A stretch of DNA of 64,000 bases. It comes from DASPKX01 sp035627835 (lineage in GTDB: Bacteria > Verrucomicrobiota > Verrucomicrobiia > Limisphaerales > SXQI01). How positions within the stretch are numbered: the stretch's first letter is position 1; the number at the start of each line of letters is the position of its first letter. Positions 7,531 through 15,544 of the stretch are shown one piece after another. Under the pieces are notes generated by a model that was not told the DNA's origin, ran no database searches, and worked only from the letters and a program-made list of their open reading frames with translations. Location: the NCBI GenBank assembly GCA_035627835.1, contig DASPKX010000182.1, positions 24,009 through 88,008 on the forward strand, given 5' to 3'. A program made the translations under genes and the position numbers.

Positions 7531-9843
7531 TCATTTCCGATAACGCAGGCGCAGCGCGTTCATGATCACAATCAAATCTGAGAGGCCCATCGCGGCTGCG
7601 GAGAGCATGGGTGTGAAGAATCCCAGGATCGCCAAAGGCACCCCTGCGGCGTTGTAGAAGAACGCCCAAAACAAGTTCTGTTTAATTGCACGCAAGGTGG
7701 CCCGGGCCATCCGAATGGCTTCGGGGACTGCTTCAATTTCCGAATTGATGAGGATGATATCCGCGGCTTCTCGCGCTACGTCGCTGGCTGCGCTCACCGC
7801 TATGCCCAGATTTGCTTGCTCCAACGCTGGCGCGTCGTTAATTCCGTCACCGATGAAGCAGACTTTCTCGCCGCGCTCTTGGAGCTGTTGCAGGATGCCA
7901 ACCTTGCCTTCCGGCATCTGCTCGGCGTGGACGTTCTCCAAGGGAATGCCGAGAGATCCGGCGATGGCTTGTGCAACCATTCGGCTGTCACCAGTCACCA
8001 TGTGAACCTTCAGGCCATCGCGTTCAAGGCGCTTTACCACCTCGGCAGATTTGTCCTTTAGCTGATCCTGAAGCGCAACAAGACCGATGAGTTCGTCATT
8101 AACGACCAAGGCGTTCACGGTCGCGCCCCGTGCAGCCCAAGAATCGTGGAAGCTTTTCCCGCCCGAGACGTTGCCGCCGAGCCCTTCGATCCAGCGAAAA
8201 GACCCGAGCCTCGCTAAACGACCGTCCACCCGCGCCTCAATTCCCGAACCGCGGATTTCCTTCCAATCCTCAACGTTACCCTGGGGAGCAGCATGCGAAG
8301 CGATCGCTTTGCTCAAAGGATGGTTGGATTTGCTCGCAAGCGCTGAAGCTAGCCCGGCCGCTTTGGTGTTGCCGAAGCTGTCGAATGCCGCGACCGAGAC
8401 CCTTCCTTTGGTCAACGTGCCTGTCTTGTCAAAAACGACGCAAGTGATGGTGCCGCTTTTTTCGAGGGCAGCCGCGTCGCGAACCAGAATACCTTTTTCG
8501 GCCGCGGCATTTGCGCCCGCCATGATCGCAATTGGTGTCGCCAAACCCATCGCGCAGGGGCAAGCGATGATCAGCACCGCGCAAGCATGAAAGATGGCCG
8601 ATTCTAACCCGCCGACAGTTTGATGCGCGTTCCAGAGAAAGGGTTCCAGAGCCGCTGATAAAGCCCTGGCCGACTCAGGGGCGAGCCCCCACCACAGCGC
8701 TGTTCCAAGCGCGAGGCAAATCACGATCGGCACAAACACGCTGCTCACTGCATCGCCCAGGCGTTGAATGTTGGCTTTGCTGTCCTGCGCTTGCTGCACG
8801 ATGGCAATGATGCGCGCAAGCGCGGTCTGGGAACCCACAGCGTTCACTTCAATGTCGAGTTGCCCATCTTCGTTGATAGAGCCACCGTAGACTTTCGATC
8901 CTGCTTGTTTCTCCACCGGGCGCGATTCCCCCGTGAGCATGGATTCGTTGACTGCGGAGCGGCCGCTTAGAACGGCGCCGTCCAACGGAATTTTATCGCC
9001 CGGAAGGAGGCGGAGCTTATCCCCAACGGTCAGTTGTTCGATGGGAGTCTCCACAAGGGCCCCATTGGCTGCGACGCGGCGGGCGGTCGCTGGCATCAGT
9101 TCCAAAAGGGCCCGCAGCGTGGTCGCAGCCCGCATGCTCATGCGAGCTTCCAGAAAGTGCCCAACGCTGATGAGCGTGATGATGGCCACTGAGTCCATGA
9201 AGTAGACGTGTCCATGGCTTCCGCGGAAAAGGAGGTAAACACTATAAACGTACGCTGTGGTCGAACCGAGGGCCACCAGCGTGTCCATGTTCGAATCGCG
9301 CCGCTTCAGCTGGTTCCATGCGCCGATATAAAATCGCGACCCGCAGAGAAGTTGAACTGGGGTCGCAATGGCGAATGCAGCCCAGTGATACCAACGGGTC
9401 ATCCCCAAACCGAAAACCCACTCTGCCACGATAAGCAGGACGGTCGCGATGCCGCCGAATACGAGATTGAACTTCCACCCTGCAGTGGGTGACCACTCGC
9501 TCTGCTTAGGCGAGTCCGTGCCGCTGTTTAACAGTGATGCAGTGTAGCCCGCCTGATCGAGCGCCTGCACGACCTTAGCTGAATCCTTAATCGCGGTAGG
9601 CGCCCATGTGATAAAAAGAGTGTTTTGGGCAAGATCCACCCGCGCGCCCGCCACACCGGGGACAGAGCGGGCCGCTTCGCCAACGGACCGGGCGCAGCCC
9701 TGGCAAGTCATGCCCATGACCCTAAAGCGCTGAGCCGTGGCCTCGTTAGTTGTTGCCTCAACTGCGACTGCCGGGAGAGGTCTTAAGGTTGGTAACTTGT
9801 GCGGGTATTCAGCCATGGATGCGGTCAAAATCGCGTTGACCAC
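7531..9843 (-). CDS. copA: Copper-translocating P1B-type ATPase
   Basis: The protein has 770 residues. An N-terminal heavy-metal-associated domain carries GMTCQGC (Cys47 and Cys50). Several TM segments follow. The actuator motif TGES is at 304-307, the transmembrane metal site CPC is at 428-430 (IIACPCAMGLATP), and the phosphorylation motif DKTGTLTKG has Asp472. The P1B-specific HP motif appears in SNHPLSKA and the hinge as GDGINDAPAL. CPC with this flank is typical of Cu(I) exporters (P1B-1). It pumps copper out of the cytosol using ATP. No copper chaperone or CueR/CsoR regulator gene lies beside it. The ORF has another Met at residue 10, but the 770-residue length is normal. Confidence 0.95.
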   Translation of the reverse strand: MVNAILTASMAEYPHKLPTLRPLPAVAVEATTNEATAQRFRVMGMTCQGCARSVGEAARSVPGVAGARVDLAQNTLFITWAPTAIKDSAKVVQALDQAGYTASLLNSGTDSPKQSEWSPTAGWKFNLVFGGIATVLLIVAEWVFGLGMTRWYHWAAFAIATPVQLLCGSRFYIGAWNQLKRRDSNMDTLVALGSTTAYVYSVYLLFRGSHGHVYFMDSVAIITLISVGHFLEARMSMRAATTLRALLELMPATARRVAANGALVETPIEQLTVGDKLRLLPGDKIPLDGAVLSGRSAVNESMLTGESRPVEKQAGSKVYGGSINEDGQLDIEVNAVGSQTALARIIAIVQQAQDSKANIQRLGDAVSSVFVPIVICLALGTALWWGLAPESARALSAALEPFLWNAHQTVGGLESAIFHACAVLIIACPCAMGLATPIAIMAGANAAAEKGILVRDAAALEKSGTITCVVFDKTGTLTKGRVSVAAFDSFGNTKAAGLASALASKSNHPLSKAIASHAAPQGNVEDWKEIRGSGIEARVDGRLARLGSFRWIEGLGGNVSGGKSFHDSWAARGATVNALVVNDELIGLVALQDQLKDKSAEVVKRLERDGLKVHMVTGDSRMVAQAIAGSLGIPLENVHAEQMPEGKVGILQQLQERGEKVCFIGDGINDAPALEQANLGIAVSAASDVAREAADIILINSEIEAVPEAIRMARATLRAIKQNLFWAFFYNAAGVPLAILGFFTPMLSAAAMGLSDLIVIMNALRLRYRK

Positions 9844-9892
9844 TCTCGAATATGTTAACTAAGCTCCGGCCCGTAAAGCTGTTAAAAACCAT

Positions 9893-10339
9893 ATGAGCAC
9901 GACCTACGTTCCATTAATCAGTTCCGGCACAGCCGGCCCTCTAGGAGTTTTGCACCTGCCTCGCCTCTGGCTTAAGGCTTCCCTCGAAGCTGCTGGCAAA
10001 CTAGACCCGAACTATCCTGGCTGCGGCAAGGGTTACGACCAAATGGTGCTCGATGGCCTAGGTTTGGACCGCCAGAAGACGCTGGATTACATCAAGAGCA
10101 GCCGCCCGACCTACACCCAGTTTGAATCGTGGGTGAAGAGCCAGCCTGGCGTGAAACTGGATAAAGCTTCCGTTGAAAAGCTCAACTCTGCCATCCGCGG
10201 ATACATCCACGCGGACAGCACACGCAAAGAGATTTTCTCCGCCTCAGGCCTCAGCGACGAGAATTGCTCCTACCGCGACGCGATCAACCTGAACAACCTC
10301 GACGACTGGCAGTCCTTCCATGCCGCTGTTCTGAAATAA
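9893..10339 (+). CDS. DUF5069 domain protein
   Basis: This soluble 148-residue protein has a central LPRLWLKASLEAAGKLDPNY stretch, then GKGYDQMVLDGLGLD. This matches the DUF5069 family seen in Verrucomicrobia and other bacteria (known pattern: lpRl.dKarA.laG...eY). The C-terminal half is helical with a polar surface, ending near DWQSFHAAVLK. No function is established for the family. It starts 49 bp from the divergent copA start, so the two could share regulation. A lipoprotein gene follows 60 bp after it on the same strand. Confidence 0.75.
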   Translation: MSTTYVPLISSGTAGPLGVLHLPRLWLKASLEAAGKLDPNYPGCGKGYDQMVLDGLGLDRQKTLDYIKSSRPTYTQFESWVKSQPGVKLDKASVEKLNSAIRGYIHADSTRKEIFSASGLSDENCSYRDAINLNNLDDWQSFHAAVLK

Positions 10340-10399
10340 GGCTCCGCCCGATTGACCCGCGCTCCAGACAACCGAATTGTAAAACCAAAAGTGAAAACC

Positions 10400-10558
10400 A
10401 TGAATCTGAAGATCTGCGCGTTCGCGTGCTTGGCCTTCGTTATGCTCGCGACCACTGGCTGCGAAAGCGTAAAGAACTACTCAATTAACTCGTACCAGGG
10501 CCCGCTGCCCATGGACGATTTTCGCTACGTGGAGCGTCCGGCTGGCCGTGCTCTGTAA
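10400..10558 (+). CDS. Small lipoprotein, 52 aa
   Basis: The Met at 10400 gives a compact lipoprotein signal: MNLKIC, a hydrophobic core (AFACLAFVMLATT) and the lipobox ATTGC. The mature part is about 32 residues, beginning CESVKNYSINSYQGPLPMDD and containing DFRYVERPAG. I recognise no family. The product is predicted to be membrane-attached. The open frame reaches 10352 upstream, but that extension precedes the signal peptide and is not expected to be translated. A clear terminator follows 25 bp after the stop. Confidence 0.65.
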   Translation: MNLKICAFACLAFVMLATTGCESVKNYSINSYQGPLPMDDFRYVERPAGRAL

Positions 10559-10583
10559 CAGGAGCTTCCATCCGTTTTGCACA

Positions 10584-10607
10584 GGCTCGCTTCGGCGGGC
10601 CTTTTTT
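10584..10607 (+). terminator. Rho-independent terminator with UUCG loop
   Basis: GGCTCGC (10584-10590), loop TTCG (10591-10594) and GCGGGCC (10595-10601) form a 7-bp stem with one G-U pair and a stable C(UUCG)G tetraloop, followed by TTTTTT. This is the clearest intrinsic terminator in the window. It ends the lipoprotein transcript and abuts the 3' end of the converging gene. Confidence 0.85.
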
Positions 10608-10920
10608 ATTTCCTTGGCCGTTGAGCGCGTCCTTTGGCCCCCCTGAACCACTTTGCGGCGGAGGGATTGCGGTGTGGGCATCCTGGCCAGCAGCACGGCC
10701 GACGCTTTCCTTCGTTGAGCTGGTTGATCAGGCGCACGATATGTTCAGCCCGCGTTTCGGCCTTCTTCACGTGCGTCACCCAACATATCCACTCATTGCG
10801 TGCGAGAGGCGTCAGGTCGTTCCATTTTTCGCGGGCGGCCTCATCTGCCGCTAACGCCTTGCGCATGTCGTCTGGAACTGTGTGAACAACGCCACCGCCG
10901 ATTGGCTGTTCCTCTTCCAT
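10606..10920 (-). CDS. YdeI/OmdA-type (PF13376) protein
   Basis: The start at 10920 (MEEEQPIGGG) is chosen because the upstream extension is basic, lacks family features and would overlap the next gene's leader. The 104-residue product has VPDDMRKALAADEAAREKWN, then LARNEWICWVTHVKKAETR and EHIVRLINQLNEGK. This fits the YdeI/OmpD-associated (bacteriocin-protection) family pattern: a helical pair with ALs..AR.eyv.Wi..AK..eTR..Ri......l..gk. The C-terminus adds CCWPGCPHR, three cysteines and a His that could bind metal. The function of the family is poorly known. Confidence 0.75.
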   Translation of the reverse strand: MEEEQPIGGGVVHTVPDDMRKALAADEAAREKWNDLTPLARNEWICWVTHVKKAETRAEHIVRLINQLNEGKRRPCCWPGCPHRNPSAAKWFRGAKGRAQRPRK

Positions 10921-11047
10921 GGACCCAAGGCTAAACCAACACAGATGTTGCTCCAGTGAATTCACCGCTGTGATGCGTGTTCCGTTCGGGCTCACTGAAT
11001 TCGCGAATTCGTTGGCGCGTCTGATAGTTTTACGCCAAAAACTTCCT

Positions 11048-14000
11048 ATGCCAGCCCGTCTCTGTTTTCGCGTCACCCGCCGCTTTCTGCAGCTCGCAGC
11101 AGTCATTTTGCCATTGCTCTCCGCCACAGCCGCAGAAGTGAAGCCGCTAAAGGCTCTTCTGATCACGGGTGGCTGCTGCCACGACTACGGCGCGCAAAAG
11201 GATATTCTGAAGAAAGGGCTGGAGGAGCGCGCTCATATCATGGTCGAGCAAATCCACACCGAGGACCGGAGCACCAAGGCCTCCTTCGAAATCTACAAGA
11301 ATCCGGATTGGGCCAAGGGCTATGACATTGTGATCCACGACGAATGCTCGGCGGACGTGAAGGATCAAGTATATGTGCAGAACATACTGAACGCCCACAA
11401 AACGGTTCCGGCTGTGAACCTGCACTGTGCGATGCACAGCTACCGCACCGGCACAGACGATTGGTTTAAATTTGTCGGAATTCAATCCTCCTCACACGGA
11501 CCGCAGGAGCCAATCGCACTCTCTTTCGGAACCAATGATCACCCCATCACCAAGGGAATGCAGAAATGGACCACGATTCGCGAGGAGCTTTACAACAACG
11601 TGAAAGTCTTCGAGACAGCTACCCCGCTTGTGCGCGGCTCGCAAAAGGTGAAACGGCGGGACGGAACGGAACGGGTGGACGAAGCCGTTGTTGCCTGGGT
11701 CACCGACTTCAACGGAACACGAGTTTTCAGCACAACTCTAGGGCATAACAACCAAACGGTGTCTGATCCGCGTTACCTGGATTTGGTGGCACGCGGCACG
11801 CTCTGGGCCGCAGGCAAGCTCGATGAAACGCACCTGAAGAAGACTGCCGCCACTGAAAAGGCGGAAGCCGACGCGAAGCACATGGCGGACGTCAAAGCTC
11901 CGGAAGGTTTCGATGCGACAATATTCGCCGGCCCTCCGCTGGCAAATTACCCTGTGTTCGTCGCCGCTGCCCCAGATGGAACTGTGTATGTTTCTAGTGA
12001 TGGCAACGGCTCTCTGGGCCGCGACCCCCATCGCGGGCGCATCCTTCGACTTCGCGACATTGATGGTGATGGCAAAGCGGATGAGTCGAAGGTGTTCGTC
12101 AACGATGTGGATTCTCCCCGTGGTTTGGTATGGGACAATGATCGCCTTTATCTTCTCCACCCGCCGCACATCAGCGCATTCATTGATCACAACGGGGATG
12201 GGGAGTCGGATGAGCAGAAAATTCTCGTTAAGAACATTGCGTTTACCTTCAAGGACCGCCCTGCGGATCACAGTTCCAACGGGCTCGAGCTTGGGATCGA
12301 TGGCTGGCTTTACTGCGCGATTGGCGATTTCGGTTTTATGGAGGCGGAGGGAACTGATGGCCGCAAGCTCCAGCTCCGCGCAGGCGGCGTCGTTCGCGTC
12401 CGTCCGGACGGCACAGGCCTGGAACTCTATTCCCGTGGCACCCGCAATATTCTTGAAACCGCCACAAGCCCCGAACTGGACCTGATCTCGCGCGACAACA
12501 CCAACGACGGCGGCGGCTGGGACATTCGCCTGCATCACCACACTGCGCTGGCAGAGCATGGCTACCCCTCCCTCTACAAAAATTTCGGGGACGAGATCGT
12601 TAAACCACTGGCCGATTACGGCGGCGGCTCCGGTTGCGGCGCGGCCTGGATCGATGAGCCAGGCATTCCGGCTGAATGGAACAATGCGCCCTTCACAGCG
12701 GATTGGGGCCGAAACTGGATTTACCAACATCGGCTAACACCCAAGGGCTCCACCTTTGCGGCAGAGCAGAAGGAGTTTCTCGGCATCACGCGCGCCACCG
12801 ATCTGGATGTGGACGCGAACAGCCGCATCTACGCCGCAAGCTGGAAGGGCGCGACGTTCAACTGGGCCGGTCCGGATGTCGGTTACATCGTCCGCTTGTC
12901 GCCACGCGGGTGGGCGCCCGCGCCGCTGCCGGAATTCAACACGCTCGCAGCCACACAGTTGGTCGAACAACTGAAATCGCCAAGCGCTCGCCGGCGCGTG
13001 GAAGCCCAGCGCGCACTCGTGCGCAAAGGCGTGGATGAAGCCACAGCGCAACTGTTGGTTGAGTTGGCCAAGAATTCATCAGTCGCGCGCTCATCCCGCG
13101 TCGCCGCGATATTCACATTGAAGCAAGCGCTTGGCGCTAAGTCGCACCCGCTTATCGCGGGGCTCGCAAGCGACAGCACGATTCAGGAATTTGCAATTCG
13201 GGCGCTGGCGGACAGGCTGGAGGAGAACAAGCAGATCCCCGCCGACGTGGTCCTAAGCGGATTGCGAGCCGAGGATCCGCGCACCCGCTTGCAAGCTGCC
13301 ATTGCGCTCGCGCGGATGGGCGAAGCCAAGCATGCCGGTGCTCTTGCCGCCCTGCTGAATGACTCTGACGAGGTTGTCGTTCACACAACCATCCAGGCCC
13401 TGAAACAACTCAAAGCCAAAGATGCGTGCCTTTCCCTCGTTGATTCGACTGGGGCATCAGAGGCTGAACGGAACGGCGCGTTGCGCGTGTTGTCCGCGTT
13501 GCACGATCGCGCTGTGACCACAGCTCTGCTTGAGCGATTGGAGACTGAGCGAGCACCCGGGCGGAAGCGAGGCTTGATCACGGCGCTCGCTCGACTGCAT
13601 TTCAAAGAAGGCGTGTGGAAGGGGGATAGTTGGGGCACACGGCCTGACACCACTGGACCGTACTACCAGCCGGAAACGTGGAGCGAATCGCTTGCCATTT
13701 TGGCCGCCTTGAAGAAGGCGCTCACGGCGGCGCCTGCTTCCGAGGCCACCTTCATCGTGTCCGAGTTCAATCGCCACAAGATCAGCGCCACCGACGCCAT
13801 GGACAAAATCATTGACCTTGCCGCTGCGGATCCGAGCGTTCTGCCCGCCCTGGCTGGCCAGCTCTCACGCGCGGATCACGTTCCAGGCAAAGCGCTCCCG
13901 CTGCTTTTGCAAGCCACAAGCGCGGAGCAAACCCCCGACGTGACGCGCGCCCACGCCGTCATCGCCTTGAGCAAAGTGGACAAAGCGGAAGCAGTTGAAG

Positions 14001-14902
14001 GCTCGCTACAGGCTTTGCGCGCGCTGGAGCAGGGTAAGGATGCGGGAGCGGAGCGCGAGCGGCGCATGGCACGGGATAGTTTCCTCAATTCCGCCGCCCT
14101 TGAAAATCAGCGCCAGGTTTTGCTCGATCTCGCCGCCAAGCGCGAAGAGCGGTCGGTGCTCGCCGATGCCGCTCTGCTCCGCTTGTCCGATAGAAAGTCC
14201 GCCTCCGTCGAAGCCAAAGAAGCTGCGCGGATCGCCCTTGAAGAAGGTTGGAAAGACCCTGCGCGCCGGGAACAAATTCTCAAGGCCGTTCGTCTCCTTG
14301 AATTTCGCCCCTATCGGGATAAGGTCGTGAGCGCGCTCGCTGACAGTGACCCGAAGGTGGCCAACGCGGCGCGAGAAGCAGCGCGAGCGCTCCGCATCGA
14401 AGGCGACAACAATGCGAACGAAAGCGCAAAGCTCGAGTCCATGGCTGTAGTGGACGTGATCCGAAGGGCGACACGCATTAAAGGCGATCCAAAGCTCGGA
14501 GAATCTCTCTTTACACAACTCACCTGCAATAATTGCCATACCGTCAGCGCCGAGGAGGCGCAACGCGGCCCCTATTTGGGCAACATTGCGGCCACCTACA
14601 AACGCGCGGAACTTGCCGAAGCGATTCTTGTTCCGAACAAAACGCTGGCCCAGGGATTCGTCGCCAATCGTTTCGTCTTGAAAGACGGCGAGGAGCACGA
14701 AGGCTTTGTCACGCTGGAAGCGGCGGACGCGGTGACGATCCGCAATGTCGCTGCCCAGGAAATCAAAATTCCAGTGAGCAATATCAACCAGCGCGAGAAA
14801 CTCGAAAAGTCGCTCATGCCCGAGGGCCTCGCAGCCACGCTCACGCTCCGTGAGTTCGCATCCTTGCTCGATTACCTGGAAGCGCTGAACGCGAAAAAAT
14901 GA
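11048..14902 (+). CDS. Secreted ThuA / PVC dehydrogenase / HEAT / cytochrome c fusion
   Basis: The start at 11048 (MPARLCFRV) places a signal peptide ending near ATAAEVK. Frame extension to 10919 is possible but would overlap the divergent gene. The 1284-residue protein has four parts. First is a ThuA-like trehalose-utilisation/glutamine-amidotransferase-like fold (ALLITGGCCHDYGAQ to about 250). Next is a sorbosone/glucose-dehydrogenase-type beta-propeller (APEGFDATIFAGPPLANYPV, RLRDIDGDGKAD, DSPRGLVW, NGLELGIDGWLYCAIGDFGF; about 280-640). A long HEAT-type helical repeat region follows (about 660-1130). Last is a small cytochrome c domain with CNNCH (Cys1160, Cys1163, His1164). Proteins of this layout are typical of Planctomycetes and Verrucomicrobia and are thought to oxidise sugars in the periplasm, with the heme passing electrons on. 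Substrate unknown. Confidence 0.9.
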   Translation: MPARLCFRVTRRFLQLAAVILPLLSATAAEVKPLKALLITGGCCHDYGAQKDILKKGLEERAHIMVEQIHTEDRSTKASFEIYKNPDWAKGYDIVIHDECSADVKDQVYVQNILNAHKTVPAVNLHCAMHSYRTGTDDWFKFVGIQSSSHGPQEPIALSFGTNDHPITKGMQKWTTIREELYNNVKVFETATPLVRGSQKVKRRDGTERVDEAVVAWVTDFNGTRVFSTTLGHNNQTVSDPRYLDLVARGTLWAAGKLDETHLKKTAATEKAEADAKHMADVKAPEGFDATIFAGPPLANYPVFVAAAPDGTVYVSSDGNGSLGRDPHRGRILRLRDIDGDGKADESKVFVNDVDSPRGLVWDNDRLYLLHPPHISAFIDHNGDGESDEQKILVKNIAFTFKDRPADHSSNGLELGIDGWLYCAIGDFGFMEAEGTDGRKLQLRAGGVVRVRPDGTGLELYSRGTRNILETATSPELDLISRDNTNDGGGWDIRLHHHTALAEHGYPSLYKNFGDEIVKPLADYGGGSGCGAAWIDEPGIPAEWNNAPFTADWGRNWIYQHRLTPKGSTFAAEQKEFLGITRATDLDVDANSRIYAASWKGATFNWAGPDVGYIVRLSPRGWAPAPLPEFNTLAATQLVEQLKSPSARRRVEAQRALVRKGVDEATAQLLVELAKNSSVARSSRVAAIFTLKQALGAKSHPLIAGLASDSTIQEFAIRALADRLEENKQIPADVVLSGLRAEDPRTRLQAAIALARMGEAKHAGALAALLNDSDEVVVHTTIQALKQLKAKDACLSLVDSTGASEAERNGALRVLSALHDRAVTTALLERLETERAPGRKRGLITALARLHFKEGVWKGDSWGTRPDTTGPYYQPETWSESLAILAALKKALTAAPASEATFIVSEFNRHKISATDAMDKIIDLAAADPSVLPALAGQLSRADHVPGKALPLLLQATSAEQTPDVTRAHAVIALSKVDKAEAVEGSLQALRALEQGKDAGAERERRMARDSFLNSAALENQRQVLLDLAAKREERSVLADAALLRLSDRKSASVEAKEAARIALEEGWKDPARREQILKAVRLLEFRPYRDKVVSALADSDPKVANAAREAARALRIEGDNNANESAKLESMAVVDVIRRATRIKGDPKLGESLFTQLTCNNCHTVSAEEAQRGPYLGNIAATYKRAELAEAILVPNKTLAQGFVANRFVLKDGEEHEGFVTLEAADAVTIRNVAAQEIKIPVSNINQREKLEKSLMPEGLAATLTLREFASLLDYLEALNAKK

Positions 14903-15267
14903 CTGAACCAATAGACTCCGCTCATTCCTCTGGCTCGCCGATAGCCCCCACCCCGGAGCCTCCGTACTACGCAGTGATCTTCACTTCCACTCGTTCGGAC
15001 GGAGACCGTGGTTATGGTCAGATGGCTTCGCGCATGGTCCAGTTGGCCCGTGAGCAACCAGGCTTCCTTGGGGTTGAAAGCGCGCGCGGTTCCGACGGCC
15101 TCGGCATCACGGTGTCCTATTGGCAGAGCGAAGAAGCAATCGCCCGCTGGAAAGCCCATGTCGATCACGCTCAGGCACAAGCGCTGGGGAAACGAACCTG
15201 GTACACCGAGTATCACGTTCGAGTGGCAAAGGTGGAGCGAGCTTACGGCCACTCCCCCGGCGTCTAA
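14899..15267 (+). CDS. Antibiotic biosynthesis monooxygenase-fold protein
   Basis: The start codon overlaps the stop of the cytochrome fusion (ATGA, 14899-14902), so the two are co-translated. The product has 122 residues: a Pro/Ser-rich N-terminus, then YAVIFTSTRSDGDRGYGQMA, LAREQPGFLGVESAR, GITVSYWQSEEAIARWKAH and RTWYTEYHVRVAKVER. This is the ferredoxin-like ABM (dimeric alpha-beta barrel) pattern, with a PGFLGVES core and a (Y/S)W.(S/D).eA...W..h helix. Such proteins include small monooxygenases and heme-degrading enzymes, and the real reaction cannot be read here. Confidence 0.85.
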   Translation: MTEPIDSAHSSGSPIAPTPEPPYYAVIFTSTRSDGDRGYGQMASRMVQLAREQPGFLGVESARGSDGLGITVSYWQSEEAIARWKAHVDHAQAQALGKRTWYTEYHVRVAKVERAYGHSPGV

Positions 15268-15279
15268 GCCACGGAACCC

Positions 15280-15522
15280 CTAATCCGAAGCGATCTTCGT
15301 GCGCCGCAGCCGCACACAGGAAAACCGCCGCTCCCGCTGCAGTTTCTCCGGCTTTATCACCACCTCACCATCCTCAACTTCCTGCAGCCGCAGAAACTCA
15401 AGAGCTTCCTCCGGCGTCTCAAAGAGACGCGCATCCTCGAACTCACGGGTCCACTCTTTTGCCGAGGCGAGGAAACGCCCGGAAACGGAATGACGAATAA
15501 AAATGCGCGCTTCACGAAACAT
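15280..15522 (-). CDS. Small EWT-motif protein, second copy
   Basis: An 80-residue basic/acidic mixed protein: MFREARIFIRHSVSG start, then ASAKEWTREFEDARLFETP, a helix PEEALEFLRLQEVEDGE and a basic tail. It aligns over most of its length with the product at 7188-7442 (shared EWT, acidic spacer, A-x-x-F, and P-x-x-AL helix), so both belong to one small-protein family that I cannot name. No signal peptide or TM segment. It converges with the monooxygenase-fold gene (12 bp between stops). The alkaline phosphatase gene lies downstream on the same strand, 22 bp away at lower relation to its own stop. Confidence 0.55.
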   Translation of the reverse strand: MFREARIFIRHSVSGRFLASAKEWTREFEDARLFETPEEALEFLRLQEVEDGEVVIKPEKLQRERRFSCVRLRRTKIASD

Positions 15523-15544
15523 CGCTTGCAGGCAGCGTAACTCA

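Noticed and set aside
11738..12730. Minus-strand open frame of 330 codons
   Set aside because: Antisense to the ThuA/dehydrogenase fusion and without family features.
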